A stretch of 64,000 nucleotides of DNA from Ctenosaura bakeri (GCA_948474755.1 CAOLHI010000077.1:958912-1022911), one strand, 5' to 3'. Counted from the first letter of the stretch, positions 34,944 to 45,774 are shown. A program made the numbers and translations. The notes: generated by a model not told the origin, from the letters alone.

Positions 34944-35133
34944 GGCCATTTCCACACTAGACTGTTATAGTGCTATCATTCCACTTTCAACATCCTATGG
35001 AATCCTGGGGTTTGCAGTTCAGGGAGGGGCCAGTTGGCCCCAGTTGGCCCCTCCCTGAACTGCAAACCCCAGGATTCCATAGGATGTTGAAAATGGAATG
35101 ATAGTGCTATAACAGTCTAGTGCAGAAATGGCC
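34944..35133. mobile_element. Family A palindromic MITE (short form, near-perfect hairpin)
   Basis: The arms 34944-35037 and 35042-35133 are close to perfect complements, from GGCCATTTCCACACTAGAC to the centre AGGGGCCAGTTGGCCCC. The flanks CAA and CTA differ by one base. Confidence 0.85.
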
Positions 35134-35189
35134 CTAGTCCTGTTCTTACTCCTGACCGAAGTAGAGCTGAGCCAGCCACAGACATTTCT

Positions 35190-35434
35190 GAATCCGTGAG
35201 GTGTAGTGGTTTGAGTTTGGATCAGGACTCTGGCAGTCCAGGGTTCAAATACTTGGTTGGCCACTGGGTGGTCTTGGGCAAGTCATACTCACTGGGCCTC
35301 AACAGAAAGCATAGCAAATGCCCTCTGAATAACTCTTGTTCAGAAAATCTCAGGATAAATTCACACTAGGTTTACCATAAGTAAAAAGGAAACGAAAAAA
35401 GAAAAACCAACAACTTGAAGCCACATAACAACAA
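35190..35434 (+). mobile_element. Sauria-type SINE
   Basis: GAGGTGTAGTGGTTTGAG head, CTTGGGCAAGTCATACTC, a middle with TGCCCTCTGAATAACTC, and the tail ACTTGAAGCCACATAACAAC. Confidence 0.8.
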
Positions 35435-35469
35435 AGTATAAACCCACTAAGCCGATTGGATTTGTCTGG

Positions 35470-35671
35470 GGCCATGCCCACACTACACTGTTATAGTGCT
35501 ATTATACCACTTTCAACATCCTATGGAATCCTGGGGTTTGCAGTTTAGGGAGGGGCATTTAGAATTCTCAGCCAGGGAGCTCTTTGGCCTCAGGAAACTA
35601 TAAACCCCAGAATTCCACAGGATGTTGAAAGTGGGATAATAGCACTATAACAGTGTAGTATGAAAATGATC
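35470..35671. mobile_element. Family A palindromic MITE (long form)
   Basis: GGCCATGCCCACACTACAC at the left, GTGTAGTATGAAAATGATC at the right. The spacer holds AGAATTCTCAGCCAGGGAGC. The flanks TGG and TAT do not match, so a duplication is not shown. Confidence 0.8.
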
Positions 35672-35679
35672 TATGTATT

Positions 35680-36254
35680 GGCTCACCATTCAACAGTTGA
35701 TTTAATGGGTCTACTTTAATTGGAATTAACCAACAAGAGTCTAACCATGTACCTTATGGAACAGCATAGCTGTTCATCAGTGGCTTCAATGTACCTCTTG
35801 ATTCACTGAGGTTAGAGAAACAGCCACTGTGCATTCCCTGTCATACAACAAGACAGTGAACAAGAGCACTGGCAAATACACCACTGTTTGCAAAATGTCA
35901 GTATTCAGCAGAAGGGTGATGTAGTGCAACCACCATGTAATTACATAAGTGTAGATTTACACCTTGCAAGCCCTTTTTGGGGATCTCAGCTTTTATTTTA
36001 GGGATGGAAAGAACCAGGGAATTTTAGAAACAAAACTGCATATGGGAGAAAATGAAACTTGAAGACTTGATGGCTTAGCTCTTAGAAGTCTGATTTTGAC
36101 TTCCTGTGTCCCTAGATCCTGTCCTCCACACCCCTGGAAACTTTCAGGAGCGGTGGTTCTCCTTTCAAACAAGGTGCAGAAACCCAATGCCTTTGGGCTA
36201 ATAGGTTAACAAGGAGTTGATGAAACTGTTACATCAATTTCTGATCACTTCTGA
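35680..36254. other. Unassigned, with a family H fragment
   Basis: TTCAACAGTTGATTTAATGG at about 35690-35730 is the reverse of the family H words at 60000 and 60600. The rest is unclassified. Confidence 0.35.
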
Positions 36255-36442
36255 TCACTGGTGTAGTGGTTTGAGCATTGAACTTGAGCATTGAACTTGA
36301 GCTTGAAGACCAGGGTTTGATTACTTGCTTGGCCATGGAAACTCACTGGGTGACCTTGGGTGTGTCACGCAGTCTCAGCTCCAGAAAACCCCATGATAGG
36401 TTTGCCTTTGGATTGGAAATGACTTGAAGGCACACAACAAAT
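36255..36442 (+). mobile_element. Sauria-type SINE with a 13-bp head duplication
   Basis: GGTGTAGTGGTTTGAG head. GCATTGAACTTGA is repeated in tandem. Then GACCAGGGTTTGATTAC, CCATGGAAACTCACTGGG and the tail ACTTGAAGGCACACAACAA. Confidence 0.8.
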
Positions 36443-38129
36443 TCTAGGTGGCTCTTGGGGGAGGGGAGTTGGCCTTTTGACTGGTAGAGTCTGCCCATCC
36501 ACTTTCCACGTAATTAACCATATTTATTGTACAAGGGTCAAGGTAGCAACTTCAACCAAGATCTTGTATTGTGAGATGTAGCTATATTGTCATAGCTACC
36601 TCTCCTGATGTGATTCCCAAAAACCTACCTTAGAAGTCAAGCAGTCTTAGCCATGTAAGGTATTCCAAGGCTCTGGGGAGTGTGGCAGTGAGTGAAGAAA
36701 CATCTATCCTTCTCCTTGCAGTGTGCAGTTTGGGACAGGCAGCTGTCACAAAATATTTTGCTGCTGGGAGAGGCCTGGGTGCTTCTTCCTTCACCATCCT
36801 GCTCTTCAGAGCTCCAGAAAACCCAACATTTTTGGGTCTGCCTAGCTTCTAAAATAAGTTTTTGAAGGGATCCTTTAGCCATTGCTATGGTGCAACTATG
36901 GTAAACATGAATACCAAAATGTATGATTTTTGTTACATCCAGCTTTTGACATTCTGAATACTGATGCTAATTTTAGACTTTTCATCTTCCTCAGCTATAT
37001 GACAGCGGAGTATAACATGGTCCCCTCCAGTCTGGGGAATAGTTCTGCATAATGAATTTTACCAGTGGATTTTGGATAAGAATTGTTTTCCAGGCCATCA
37101 TTAATCCAATGGTGGAGTTCCAGTTCCTATTAGGGCTTGCGGGAAAAACAGTGAGGTTTGACAAAATCCAAATGTGGAAGAAAATGAAGCTAAGGTTTTT
37201 GTCCATCCCTGCAGACTTGTTCTTTAGTTAACTGCACCAGTGTCTGGATTGAGATGCTAGTCATGAGCATTTGAAGGGTACTACAGCGAATTGAATTAGA
37301 CCAGAAAGAAAGACACTTATGTGAAAGGTTGGAGTGGGGGATACATTCTTGCATCAGTTCTTTAAAAGTTTCGAGGTTGAACTGTGTTCCACCACCACAG
37401 CTTGGAAGAGTTAAATTTGGACTACAGAATCTAGGAGTTGTAGTCCGAAAGTAACTCTTCCAAGCTATCCTCCTGCTTCTGGTGATCACCACCACCACCA
37501 CCACCACCACCTCTTTCCTCTCCCTTGGCCTAGGGAGATAAATCATCATCTCATCCCATTAAGTTAAATGTATCTAGTTTGTGGATTCATGCAATTCTTA
37601 ACAAGAGGATTTTGCTTTCCCATCTTTGGTAGTAGTGGGGGCACACAGTCACCAGATTCTCTCTCCCTTTAAGGAATTATATGCAATATAATGGGCATGA
37701 CTGAAAAATATGTGCCTTTGAAAGTTGTCTACACAGACACTTGAATTTACACCCCTGCTCCAGGGTGAGCAAGCCTTGCATAGCATGGGCCATGGGGGAT
37801 TTACTGAGCCCAATATAGAGTTCCAGTGTATTGTGTGGGTGTTTAAAAAATCATATCTCAAAAGGAGTGTTTGTGTGTGAAAAATCAAACATGTTCCTTG
37901 TGAAGACCTGCAGCCAACTCTCTCCCCTTCCCCATCACCACAAGGTAGTAGGGAAATGATGTAAAATCAGAATAAAAATAGAATAAAATGAACACTTATT
38001 TTACTCTGGGTATTTCTTCTCCACAATGAATTTCAATGTTCCCCTGCCAAGGACAAAGTTTAAGTTTTTCCCAAATAGGGCCAACCTATTAATAACTGTC
38101 AATTAGACTTCTGCAATTTTTTGTACAGA
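36443..38129. other. Mostly unassigned, with a (CAC)n run
   Basis: Perfect (CAC)n at 37487-37511. GGACTACAGAATCTAGGAG at about 37420 is a piece of a 'ctacaactccca'-type foldback. No exon recognised. Confidence 0.4.
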
Positions 38130-38364
38130 GACGCAGCATGATGTTGTGGTTTGAGTGTTAAACTTTGACTCTGAAGACCAGGGTTCAAAACCCCACTTAG
38201 CCATGGAAATGTAACAGGTGACCTTGGGCAAGTCACATACTCTCTCAGTCTCAGAGAAGGCTATGGCATGCTCCTCTGACCAAATCTGGACAAGAAAACT
38301 CTATGATATGTTCATCTTTGGGTTGCCATAAAGTGGAAAAAACTTGAAGTCAGATAACAAGTAT
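38130..38364 (+). mobile_element. Sauria-type SINE
   Basis: AGCATGATGTTGTGGTTTG head, CCAGGGTTCAAAACCCC, CTTGGGCAAGTCACATAC, and a decayed tail ACTTGAAGTCAGATAACAAG. Confidence 0.8.
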
Positions 38365-38995
38365 TCCTGGAATATTTGATAGCAAATTTGGCAGCAGCAG
38401 CAGCCTTTTACTCTTACCTAAAGGGAGTTTTCTTAAAAATTTCAGGACACATCACAGAAAAAAAAGGGGGGATCTGCATGGTTCTATACTTGAAATTCAG
38501 CTGAGTTTCTTGGGCAATCCTCCTTTTATTATTGCAGTAAGATTTATTAAACACTATGTCTTTAAAAAATAAAGCATGCCCATCCTGGTCTCAAGAATCA
38601 ATACTAACTAAAGACATGGAAAATGGAACAGAACTGTTGATTGGCCAGTTGTCTATAGTATGAGATCTGGATGATGACTGGCCATACGTCTACATAACCA
38701 AGAGAGCAAAGATGTCAAAGAATTATGAGATCACAATGATGATTGGCCACACTGTGTAATTTTTTTTATCCTCCTCTCCACTATGCTGTCTTTCACATAC
38801 TGGGTGAGTATTCAGGTGGTGCCAAGGGACACTAACCATCAGTATTTGCTTTGAGAGCTCTCATTTTTCTGCAGTACTTTGGAAGAGCCCACAATTGTAT
38901 TGCCTGGGATCAAAAAGTACCTCAATGGCTAAAATCAGTTGATCTGCTGGGAAATTATTTTTTTGCCACAGATTTTTTTTCTTTGTGTGTTCCGC
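38365..38995. other. Unassigned sequence
   Basis: Two related words, GAGATCTGGATGATGACTGG and GAGATCACAATGATGATTGG (about 38660-38750), suggest a short old tandem duplication. No gene seen. Confidence 0.35.
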
Positions 38996-39411
38996 TGTTA
39001 CCCCAATGGCAGACCCTATCCCGGGTAATATAAAATTGATATCAAATATCCCCGCCATGCCAGAGAGGTTGCCCAGGTGGATGTGCAGACAAAGAGGTTG
39101 AATGACCAAAACTAGGTCAAGGCCAGGAAAATCCCCAGTCACGTTTCCCCAAGGAGACCTCAGGTTAAACACATCCGCATGGACAGAGGGTCCTCAACCA
39201 CGAATAGCAAACTTGAGGGAATTACTGGATTTTCCCCAGGTTGAGCACCTCCAACTTTGGAAAATCCTACAAGGCGAGGTCCATCTTCATGAACCAATCA
39301 TGCAAACTATCCAGTTGCTATTGTGTGGCATTTTCCCCTCTGTTTTGGCCATTTTTCTTCCCGGGACAGGGCCTGCCTTCAAGGTACATTCTGCCCTGTA
39401 AGTAGTCCCAG

Positions 39412-40041
39412 CTGGAGGAAGAGACAGCACAAAATATAGATATACAAGAATGGAGAAAAATCTGGAAACAACGTCATTTAAAAAAATTATCAATAAGAGT
39501 AAAAGAGAATTATTATAAAATAGTTTGGAAATGGTATTTGACTCCAGTGAAACTAAATCAAATAGATGAGAAATATACAAGATTATGCTGGAGAGGATGT
39601 CAAGAAATTGGTACATATATGCATATGTGGTGGAATTGTAAAAAGATAATGGAATTTTGGCAAAAGGTTTTTAAAGAGATAAAAGAGATTACAGGAGTAG
39701 TAATACCAGTATGTCCAAATATAGCGTTGTTGTCTATATATAATAAGGTTGAGTGTACTCAGGTAAGAAAAGAATTAATAACAAATTTGTTAATTGCAGC
39801 GAGATTAATAATAGCAAAAAAATGGAAAACAAATGAAAAATTTCAAATAGAGGAATGGTATAAAGAAGTGTGGAAAATTGCAATTAATGATGAATTAACA
39901 TGTAGAATTAGATTTATGAAAGGTTTAACAAAAGGGAATGATTTTGAGGAAATTTGGAAAATATTTTTGGAAAAAGCTTTGATAAGAGATGGTAAAGCTA
40001 CCCTATTACAAGAAGAATGGCAATTTTGGAAAGTGGATTAA
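39412..40041 (+). CDS. L1 ORF2 C-terminal part, still fully open
   Basis: The frame is uninterrupted from the first base of the truncated L1 to TAA at 40039-40041, 209 codons. It covers the region after the reverse transcriptase. A tryptophan-rich start ('I-V-W-K-W-Y') is followed by the L1 cysteine-rich motif, read as 'C-W-R-G-C' about 17 residues after the 'L-T-P' block, then 'H-M-W-W-N-C'. The end has 'E-E-W-Q-F-W-K'. It has no start codon of its own and no catalytic domain, so it encodes no working protein. The intact frame points to a recent insertion from an active L1 lineage. Confidence 0.85.
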   Translation: MEEETAQNIDIQEWRKIWKQRHLKKLSIRVKENYYKIVWKWYLTPVKLNQIDEKYTRLCWRGCQEIGTYMHMWWNCKKIMEFWQKVFKEIKEITGVVIPVCPNIALLSIYNKVECTQVRKELITNLLIAARLIIAKKWKTNEKFQIEEWYKEVWKIAINDELTCRIRFMKGLTKGNDFEEIWKIFLEKALIRDGKATLLQEEWQFWKVD

Positions 40042-40566
40042 ATAAAAAGTTGGCTCTGGGGGTTGGGTGTATATATATATATATATATATATATTGGTTT
40101 TGTTTTGTATTTTTTATTTTTTATTTTTATTTTATATTACGCGTGTGTGTTAAACTTGTGATCTATTGATGAAATTGGATATGTAATGTTTAATTTTTAA
40201 AAGGAAAAAAAAAGTTAAAAGTTAACTGGCTTTGAAGTAATAAGATTATAATTAATAATAGTAATAGGTTAAATGGAAGCCGAAAATATAGAATTAAGAA
40301 TGAAACTATAATATTAAAAATGAATATAATGAAAATAAGAATTAAAGATAGGTAACAAAAATGTATAAGCTGTGTGATATGGAATAAGCTGAATAAGGTT
40401 ATGATTTCAAGTGTAAAAGAGAAAAAAAATAATGTAAGCTTATGTTGTTTAAAGGAAAAAAAATTTTTTTCTTTTTTTTTCACTATTATGTATAACACAT
40501 GGTGTTTAATTTTTTGCTTTTGTTTTCCAGTTATATAATCAATAAAAAATTATTATTAAAAAAAAA
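39412..40566 (+). mobile_element. Young 5'-truncated L1 LINE
   Basis: A perfect 12-bp target duplication, AAGTAGTCCCAG, lies at 39400-39411 and 40567-40578. The element contains the end of ORF2, an AT-rich 3' UTR with a (TA)n run at 40070-40094, and the tail ATCAATAAAAAATTATTATT followed by poly-A. It has inserted into the solo LTR 38996-41032. Confidence 0.9.
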
Positions 40567-41036
40567 AAGTAGTCCCAGTTTTGGAAGGTCTCTTCGGAGA
40601 ACTCCCTGCCACGCTAGCAGGCCAGCACTCTATTAGTCCAGTGATCTCCTCAGCCACCTCTTTTCACTGAGCTCCACCCTTCTCGCTGCTTCCTGGACTG
40701 AAGACTTCAGGATAGGTGCAGTATCACCACCTTTACGCCCTCTCCGCTAAATCCCCTATCAATTTTCACCTCTGTCCCTTCTCGATAGGCCTTGGGTGCA
40801 TGAGTGAGTGAGTGTGTTGGTGCGTGAAACACATTTATTAATAAAATCTAATTATTGGTACATTTGTCTGGCTTTTTGCTTGGCCTGACCCCGTAAACAT
40901 TGGGTAAAAGATTCTGCTTGGTTACCCTGCCCCTCATTTTGCTATTGCCAGTGTTCCACTAATTTCCCCAACCGTTGCATTTTGAAGTGAATCAAGATGT
41001 CCTCTAGGGGACCCCCAGATGTCAGGGTAACACCGC

Positions 41037-42010
41037 AAAGGTGTGAAAGTACATGGAAAATGTCTGAAATTTGGGGGGAAATGCTTTGGAAAACATTTGG
41101 GAGAGTCATTTAGCCAGAAGAGGCCAAAGTCATGTTGAAAATATCCCCATGCTTTCTAGAGAGCATTTGGAGACCAAAAAATTAAATTGATACTTAAATT
41201 AATAGTTTATTTTTACCCCTAAGGTGCCTGGTCCATGGGTCACACTTTGCCCACCTCTGCCATAAAAGACACTTTGTATCAGTCTAGAGTTCTGGCTGTT
41301 GGTTCATTAACCTGCAGGATTTTTAAAGCAGATTTTCCAATTGAGGAAATGCTCTATTAGAGCCTCCCCCAATTCAGATATAGGCCTGACATTGTTTTAG
41401 TGTAGCCTGAATGTCCACCAATGGAGTTATGCTATGCTAGCATGATATAATCCCCGCACTGAATATCACTGTAGCAAAAACATATGAGAAACACTGAATG
41501 TGCATAGCCGTCTTCTCATTGCACAATGTGCAATGTACAGAAGAGCTACACAATGCACATTCATACATTATCCTTGGTGTATTCTTATGCATTTGCACTG
41601 GTTCCATAGGTTGAATGCTGCTCCCACCAACATCAACTAGTTCTGTGCTTTCCACATCATCCAAAAAAACTCATTCTGCACAACATTCACCAGTGTATAT
41701 CACCAATATGATTCTGGTCAGTGTGGGTGTTTTGCTCTTTGATTATGCCAGGAGTTGTCAAATGCAATCGGGTCCAATTTTCTGCCCTTGAGACCCTCTG
41801 AAGGCTGTTCAGACTCCCCAAAATGCCAACACCTGCCAATAAGTGATACAAAGTCCACATATGGTTCATAAAAAGTAGGATATTATTTGATATTTACACA
41901 CCACCAGGAGGTTCTGTAACCAATTTAAAAGTTAATAGTCTTTCCTGGAGGCTTCCAAGAGAAGAAAATCACCCCTTTTGAGAAAAAGGGCAAATCACAG
42001 GGTCTAGAGG
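41037..42010. other. Mostly unassigned
   Basis: CACTTTGCCCACCTCTGCC at about 41240-41260 looks like one end of a hAT-Charlie-type element. Words at 41510-41580 (CATTGCACAATGTGCAATG) resemble family G. No gene seen. Confidence 0.35.
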
Positions 42011-42092
42011 AGTCAGCATGCTATAGTGATTTGAGCTATGTTTGACTACAGTCAGGGTATGATTCCGCACTTGGCCATGGAAATCCACTGGG

Positions 42093-43190
42093 CAGTGAAG
42101 TAGACTGCAGTCAATTGACTCAGACTTAAGTTGGACTTAAGTCACTTCAGTGATGCAACTCAGGCCATTTCTGCACTAGCCTGTTACAGCGCAATGATTC
42201 TACTTTCAACATCCTCTGGAATCCTGGGGTTTGCAGTTTCAGGAGGGGCCAGGCAGCCCCTCCTGAAACTGCGCCCCAGGATTCCAGAGGATGTTGAAAG
42301 TGGCATCATTGCGCTGTAAAAGGCTAGTACAGAAATGGCCTCAGACGCAACTTGGAAATAAATGATGCCCTTACTTGACTCGACTCGAGACTTGTACATT
42401 TTAGTGACTGACTTGCTGCCCTTGGTTCAGTAACCTAACACATTCATCCAGAAACCTTATGACTTTGAACAATGCTGCCATTTCTTTTTGCCTACTGGCC
42501 ACATAACAATCTGTCTCAGGCCCAAAGTGTGGGTGCAGTTCTCAGAGGGGAACAGCAAATGGGTTAGGCAATGGGCTTGAGGCAGGCTAGAGGTCTGCTC
42601 AGCAGCCTGTCCCTGCTGCGTATTGGAGGAGCCTTCTAAAACATTTCCTAAGAGCAGAAAACAAGACTCACCCCCAGAGTGCAGGGTGCATTTCTCAGTG
42701 GGGAATAGCAAATGTGTTAGGCAAAAGGCTTGAGGAGGAAGGATCTTTCCTTCTAAAACTTTTGAAGCTTCAGTAATGGGGAGTAAGATAGGATCCTATT
42801 TTCCACTTCTGAAAATCCTCCTGCTTTGGAAATTGGAAGTAAGAAGGATCCTATTCGCTACTTCTGAAGCTGCAGACTCTTTTATGCCCATTGGCAAAAA
42901 TGCCACCAGCTTCAGGAAGGGGAAGTAAGATGGATCCTATTCCCCACTTCCAAAGCTGCAGATGGCAAACTTGCAAATGTGAAGGGCCGACTCTGCTTAA
43001 ATTGTTAAAATTAACTATATTGGACTCTGTCCAGAACGTCTGGAATATAGGTTGGGGTATAAAGTTGGCTCCCAGACTTGAGACTTGACTTGAAAGTATC
43101 TTCAAGGACTTGAGACTTGACTTGAGATTTGAAAGTAGAGACCTGAGATTTGACTTGAGACTTGGAGTAAAAGACTTACATATATCACTG
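42093..43190. mobile_element. hAT-like non-autonomous DNA transposon (1.1 kb)
   Basis: Ends CAGTGAAGTAG and ATATATCACTG. The 8-bp target duplication CCACTGGG is at 42085-42092 and 43191-43198. The host SINE supplies the empty-site sequence. The subterminal regions repeat ACTTGAG/ACTTAAG words many times, such as GACTTGAGACTTGACTTGAG at the right. The middle holds three copies of a unit with AGTAAGA-GGATCCTATT (about 42780, 42838, 42925) and two of a unit with AGCAAATG-GTTAGGCAA. No transposase. A family A MITE sits at 42163-42340. Confidence 0.85.
42163..42340. mobile_element. Family A palindromic MITE (short form)
   Basis: GGCCATTTCTGCACTAGCC to GGCTAGTACAGAAATGGCC. The target duplication TCA is at 42160-42162 and 42341-42343. 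Nested in the hAT-like element. Confidence 0.85.
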
Positions 43191-43317
43191 CCACTGGGTG
43201 ACCTTGGGCACCTCACACACTCTCAGCCTCATAAAACCTTATGATAGACTTTCCTTAGGGTCTCAGTAAGTTGCAAACAACTTGAAGAATCATAAGAGTG
43301 CAGCAGCAGCAGCAACA

Positions 43318-44122
43318 ACAGAGGAATCACAGGCTGCAAAATAAGCCTTTGAGGGACCGCACTTTGCCTACCCCTGGCTTGCCACCCTATATTGTTTGTG
43401 GTTTTCTCACAAGAGTCAGGAGTTCTCATGTGCTGTACAATGACAATTCATTTATGGATCTGGCTTAGTCCAGTAACAAAGTTAGCTGTCTGTTCCTGCT
43501 GCTTCAGCAAACTTGTGCTGCCAAAATTGGTACCTTTCAAACTCTGGGTTTCTCCTTGAATGCTTTTAAAGCTTCTTCAGGGGTTTCTGCATGCTCCTGC
43601 TGTTATAAATTCCCACACCAAAGCCATCTCTCCAATGTGTAACACGAGTCTAATTTTTCCAACTGTGCATTTATCAGCTTTCTAACTACACCATTTTCTC
43701 CAGCTGCTCATTTGGTGTCTGACTGCAAGCTAAAAAAGAAAAAGGGAAAATAAACCCCCAGACTCTTCTGAGAAGTGAACAATTTTTGCAGGACTGAACA
43801 ATGAAAAATGACAGTAATAATTACAAGGCTCCAGTAGGTTGGTGCAATTTTTGATTTGGTGGCCTGATGCCTTCCCTTAAAGTTTGTCCCAGTCCATGAT
43901 CTTGTGCCAGCTTTGAGAAGGCTGTGCTATAACTTCAATGGAAAATTGCTCTTACATTGCCTAGATGGGATGCAGAAGGTTGCCCATTCTGGCTGTAGTC
44001 TTTGCTACTTTAGAGATGACATTGGTTTGGGGTGTTTTCCTCCCAGTTTCCATCCCTCTGTCTTTCATCAAGCCCAACCAACCTTAAATCTTAAGTCACT
44101 AAATATTAACAGCACATTAATC
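43318..44122. other. Mostly unassigned
   Basis: CCGCACTTTGCCTACCCCTG at about 43357-43376 matches the usual terminal sequence of hAT-Charlie elements in reverse; no partner end was found. No gene seen. Confidence 0.35.
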
Positions 44123-44196
44123 TCCCTCCCTCCCTCCCTCCCTCCCTCCCTCCCTCCCTCCCTCCCTCCCTCCCTCCCTCCCTCCCTCCCTCCCTC

Positions 44197-44235
<39 letters not shown>

Positions 44236-44237
44236 TC
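44123..44237. repeat. (CCCT)n(CTTT)n pyrimidine microsatellite
   Basis: About 74 bp of perfect (CCCT)n is followed by about 40 bp of (CTTT)n. The minus strand is (GGGA)n, able in principle to form G-quadruplexes. Confidence 0.95.
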
Positions 44238-44287
44238 CTATATGAGAGCAAGAGTCTTGGTTTGACATGCGAAAAAATACATGCGAA

Positions 44288-45345
44288 AAAGATCAGGAGT
44301 CTTAGTAGATCACAAGCTGAACACAAGTCAACAGTGTGATGCAACAGCTACAAAGGCCAATGTGATTTGGGCCTGCATCAATAGGAGCATAGCATCTAGA
44401 TCAAGGGAAGTAATAGTACCACTCTACTCTGCTTTGATCAGACCCACCTGGAATAGTGTGTCCACTTCTGGGCACCACAGTTCAGGAAGTATATTAACAA
44501 CCTGGAATATGACCAGAGAAGGGTGACTAAAATGGTATAAGGACTGGAAACCATGCTGTATGAGGAGTGGCTTAGGAAGCTGGGCATATCTTGCCTGGAG
44601 AAAAGAAGGTTAAGAGTGAACATGATAACTATGTTTAAATATTTGAAGGGATGTCATGTTGAAGATGGAGCAAGCCTGTTTTCTGCAGCTCCAGAGAGCA
44701 GGACAGGGAACAATGGCTTCAAACTTCAGGAAAAGAAATGCCATCTAAGCATTAGAATTTCCTGATGGTAAGAGCAGTTTGATAGAGGAATAAGCTGCCT
44801 GGGAGTGTGGTGGAGGCCCTTTCCACATGGTGTGGCTACCCCACAGTTGGGACATGATGGCAGCACTCCACAGGTTATGCTTCTGCACGACGTCATTGAG
44901 GTCCTGCTGCCATCTTGTCCCTTCGTGTCGCACAAGTGAGGTATTTGTAAAACAGGAAAAATCAATTTTACACTTACCATTGCTCCACACTGCTGCCTTT
45001 CCCGGCTATGTGGAAGGGCAGAAGCGCACTGGCGATGCCTCCCTCCTCATTGCAGCAATGGCAAATGCCTGGCTGCACTGCAGGAGGGAAGAGGCAGGGC
45101 CAGAGTGCTTCCCTCCGCAGCAACTGGGAGAGATGCGGAAGGGAGCATTCCTGGCGCACTTTTCCTCCCCATCTGGGCTGCAACGAAAGGACTTCACTGA
45201 GCCTATCATGCAGAGAGGGCCAGAGCCTCCTTCTTTGGAGGGTTTTAAACAGAGATTGGATGGCCATCTGTTGGGAATGCTTTGGTGGTATATTCCTGCA
45301 TGCCAGAATAGGGTTGGACTGGATGGCCCTTGTGGTCTCTTCCAG
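44288..45345 (+). mobile_element. CR1 LINE 3' fragment split by a DNA element
   Basis: 44288-44814 reads the CR1 ORF2 C-terminal region, with a 70-codon open piece at 44553-44765. 45222-45345 completes it: CTTCTTTGGAGGGTTTTAAA and TGGATGGCCCTTGTGGTCTC. The insert is 44815-45221. Confidence 0.85.
44815..45221. mobile_element. Family E non-autonomous DNA transposon
   Basis: Starts GGCCCTTTCCACATGG, ends CATGCAGAGAGGGCC, an inverted pair like those of families C and D. The CR1 frame resumes directly on the right, so the boundaries are firm to within a few bases. GC-rich interior; the overlapping long frames on both strands (44827-45405, 44974-45515) cross the element edges and are not genes. 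Confidence 0.75.
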
Positions 45346-45774
45346 GGCCCTTTTTGCACAGCATTTCCAATGAGAAAGGGCCCCTTGAGTGTCGCACAAA
45401 TGTGAGGAGCGGTCCACATGATGCACTCACATTTGCATGACGCTTCAGGGCCTGACACGGACTGTGCACATATTTTTTCATTTTTGGCTTGAAGCCAAAA
45501 ATGCTGCGCAGTCACGCATCACTCCGGGGCCCTGCGCACGCTTACCTTGCATGCGGAGCCTCAGGAGCCAGGCCAGTCATGCTTCCTGTCTCAGTGTAGC
45601 CTGGGAAGGTCGCAGGTTGCACTGCGAAAGAAAGAGGAGGGGCTCTTGTGCGAGCAGGAAGCTCGTGCGGAGCCAAAGGAGCCGGGCGGCCCCTCCCAAA
45701 ACTGCAAACCCCAGGATTCCATAGGATGTTGAAAATGGAATAATCGCACTATAACAGTCTAGTGCAGAAATGGC
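45346..45774. mobile_element. Chimeric element: family D left part joined to family A right arm
   Basis: 45346-45685 begins GGCCCTTTTTGCACAGCA and matches the family D element at 29342. From about 45686 the sequence is instead the right arm of family A (GGCGGCCCCTCCC... GTGCAGAAATGGCC). Neither a family D right end nor a family A left arm is present. The outer flanks are CAG and TGA. Confidence 0.65.

Larger units (their letters stand above)
38996..41032 (+). mobile_element. Solo LTR, TGTTA/TAACA family, split by an L1
   Basis: Starts TGTTACCCC, ends GGGTAACA. The target duplication CCGC is at 38992-38995 and 41033-41036. Without the L1 the LTR is about 870 bp. A polyadenylation signal (TTAATAAAAT, about 40836-40845) and the block TTGGTTACCCTGCCCC (about 40919-40934) are shared with the LTRs at 47245 and 48090. 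No interior or second LTR is present, so it is a recombination product. The family is unnamed by me; the 4-bp duplication is compatible with ERV1 or Gypsy. Confidence 0.85.
42011..43317 (+). mobile_element. Sauria-type SINE split by a hAT-like element
   Basis: The 5' part 42011-42092 (GTCAGCATGCTATAGTG ... GAAATCCACTGGG) and the 3' part 43191-43317 (CCACTGGGTGACCTTGGGC ... GCAGCAGCAACAACAG) join at the duplicated CCACTGGG. Confidence 0.85.

Noticed and set aside
44068..44344. Gly/Arg/Glu/Lys-rich frames
   Set aside because: Translation of the pyrimidine microsatellite.
44827..45515. Frames of 121-192 codons on both strands
   Set aside because: They span the junctions of a DNA transposon and a CR1, so cannot be one gene.
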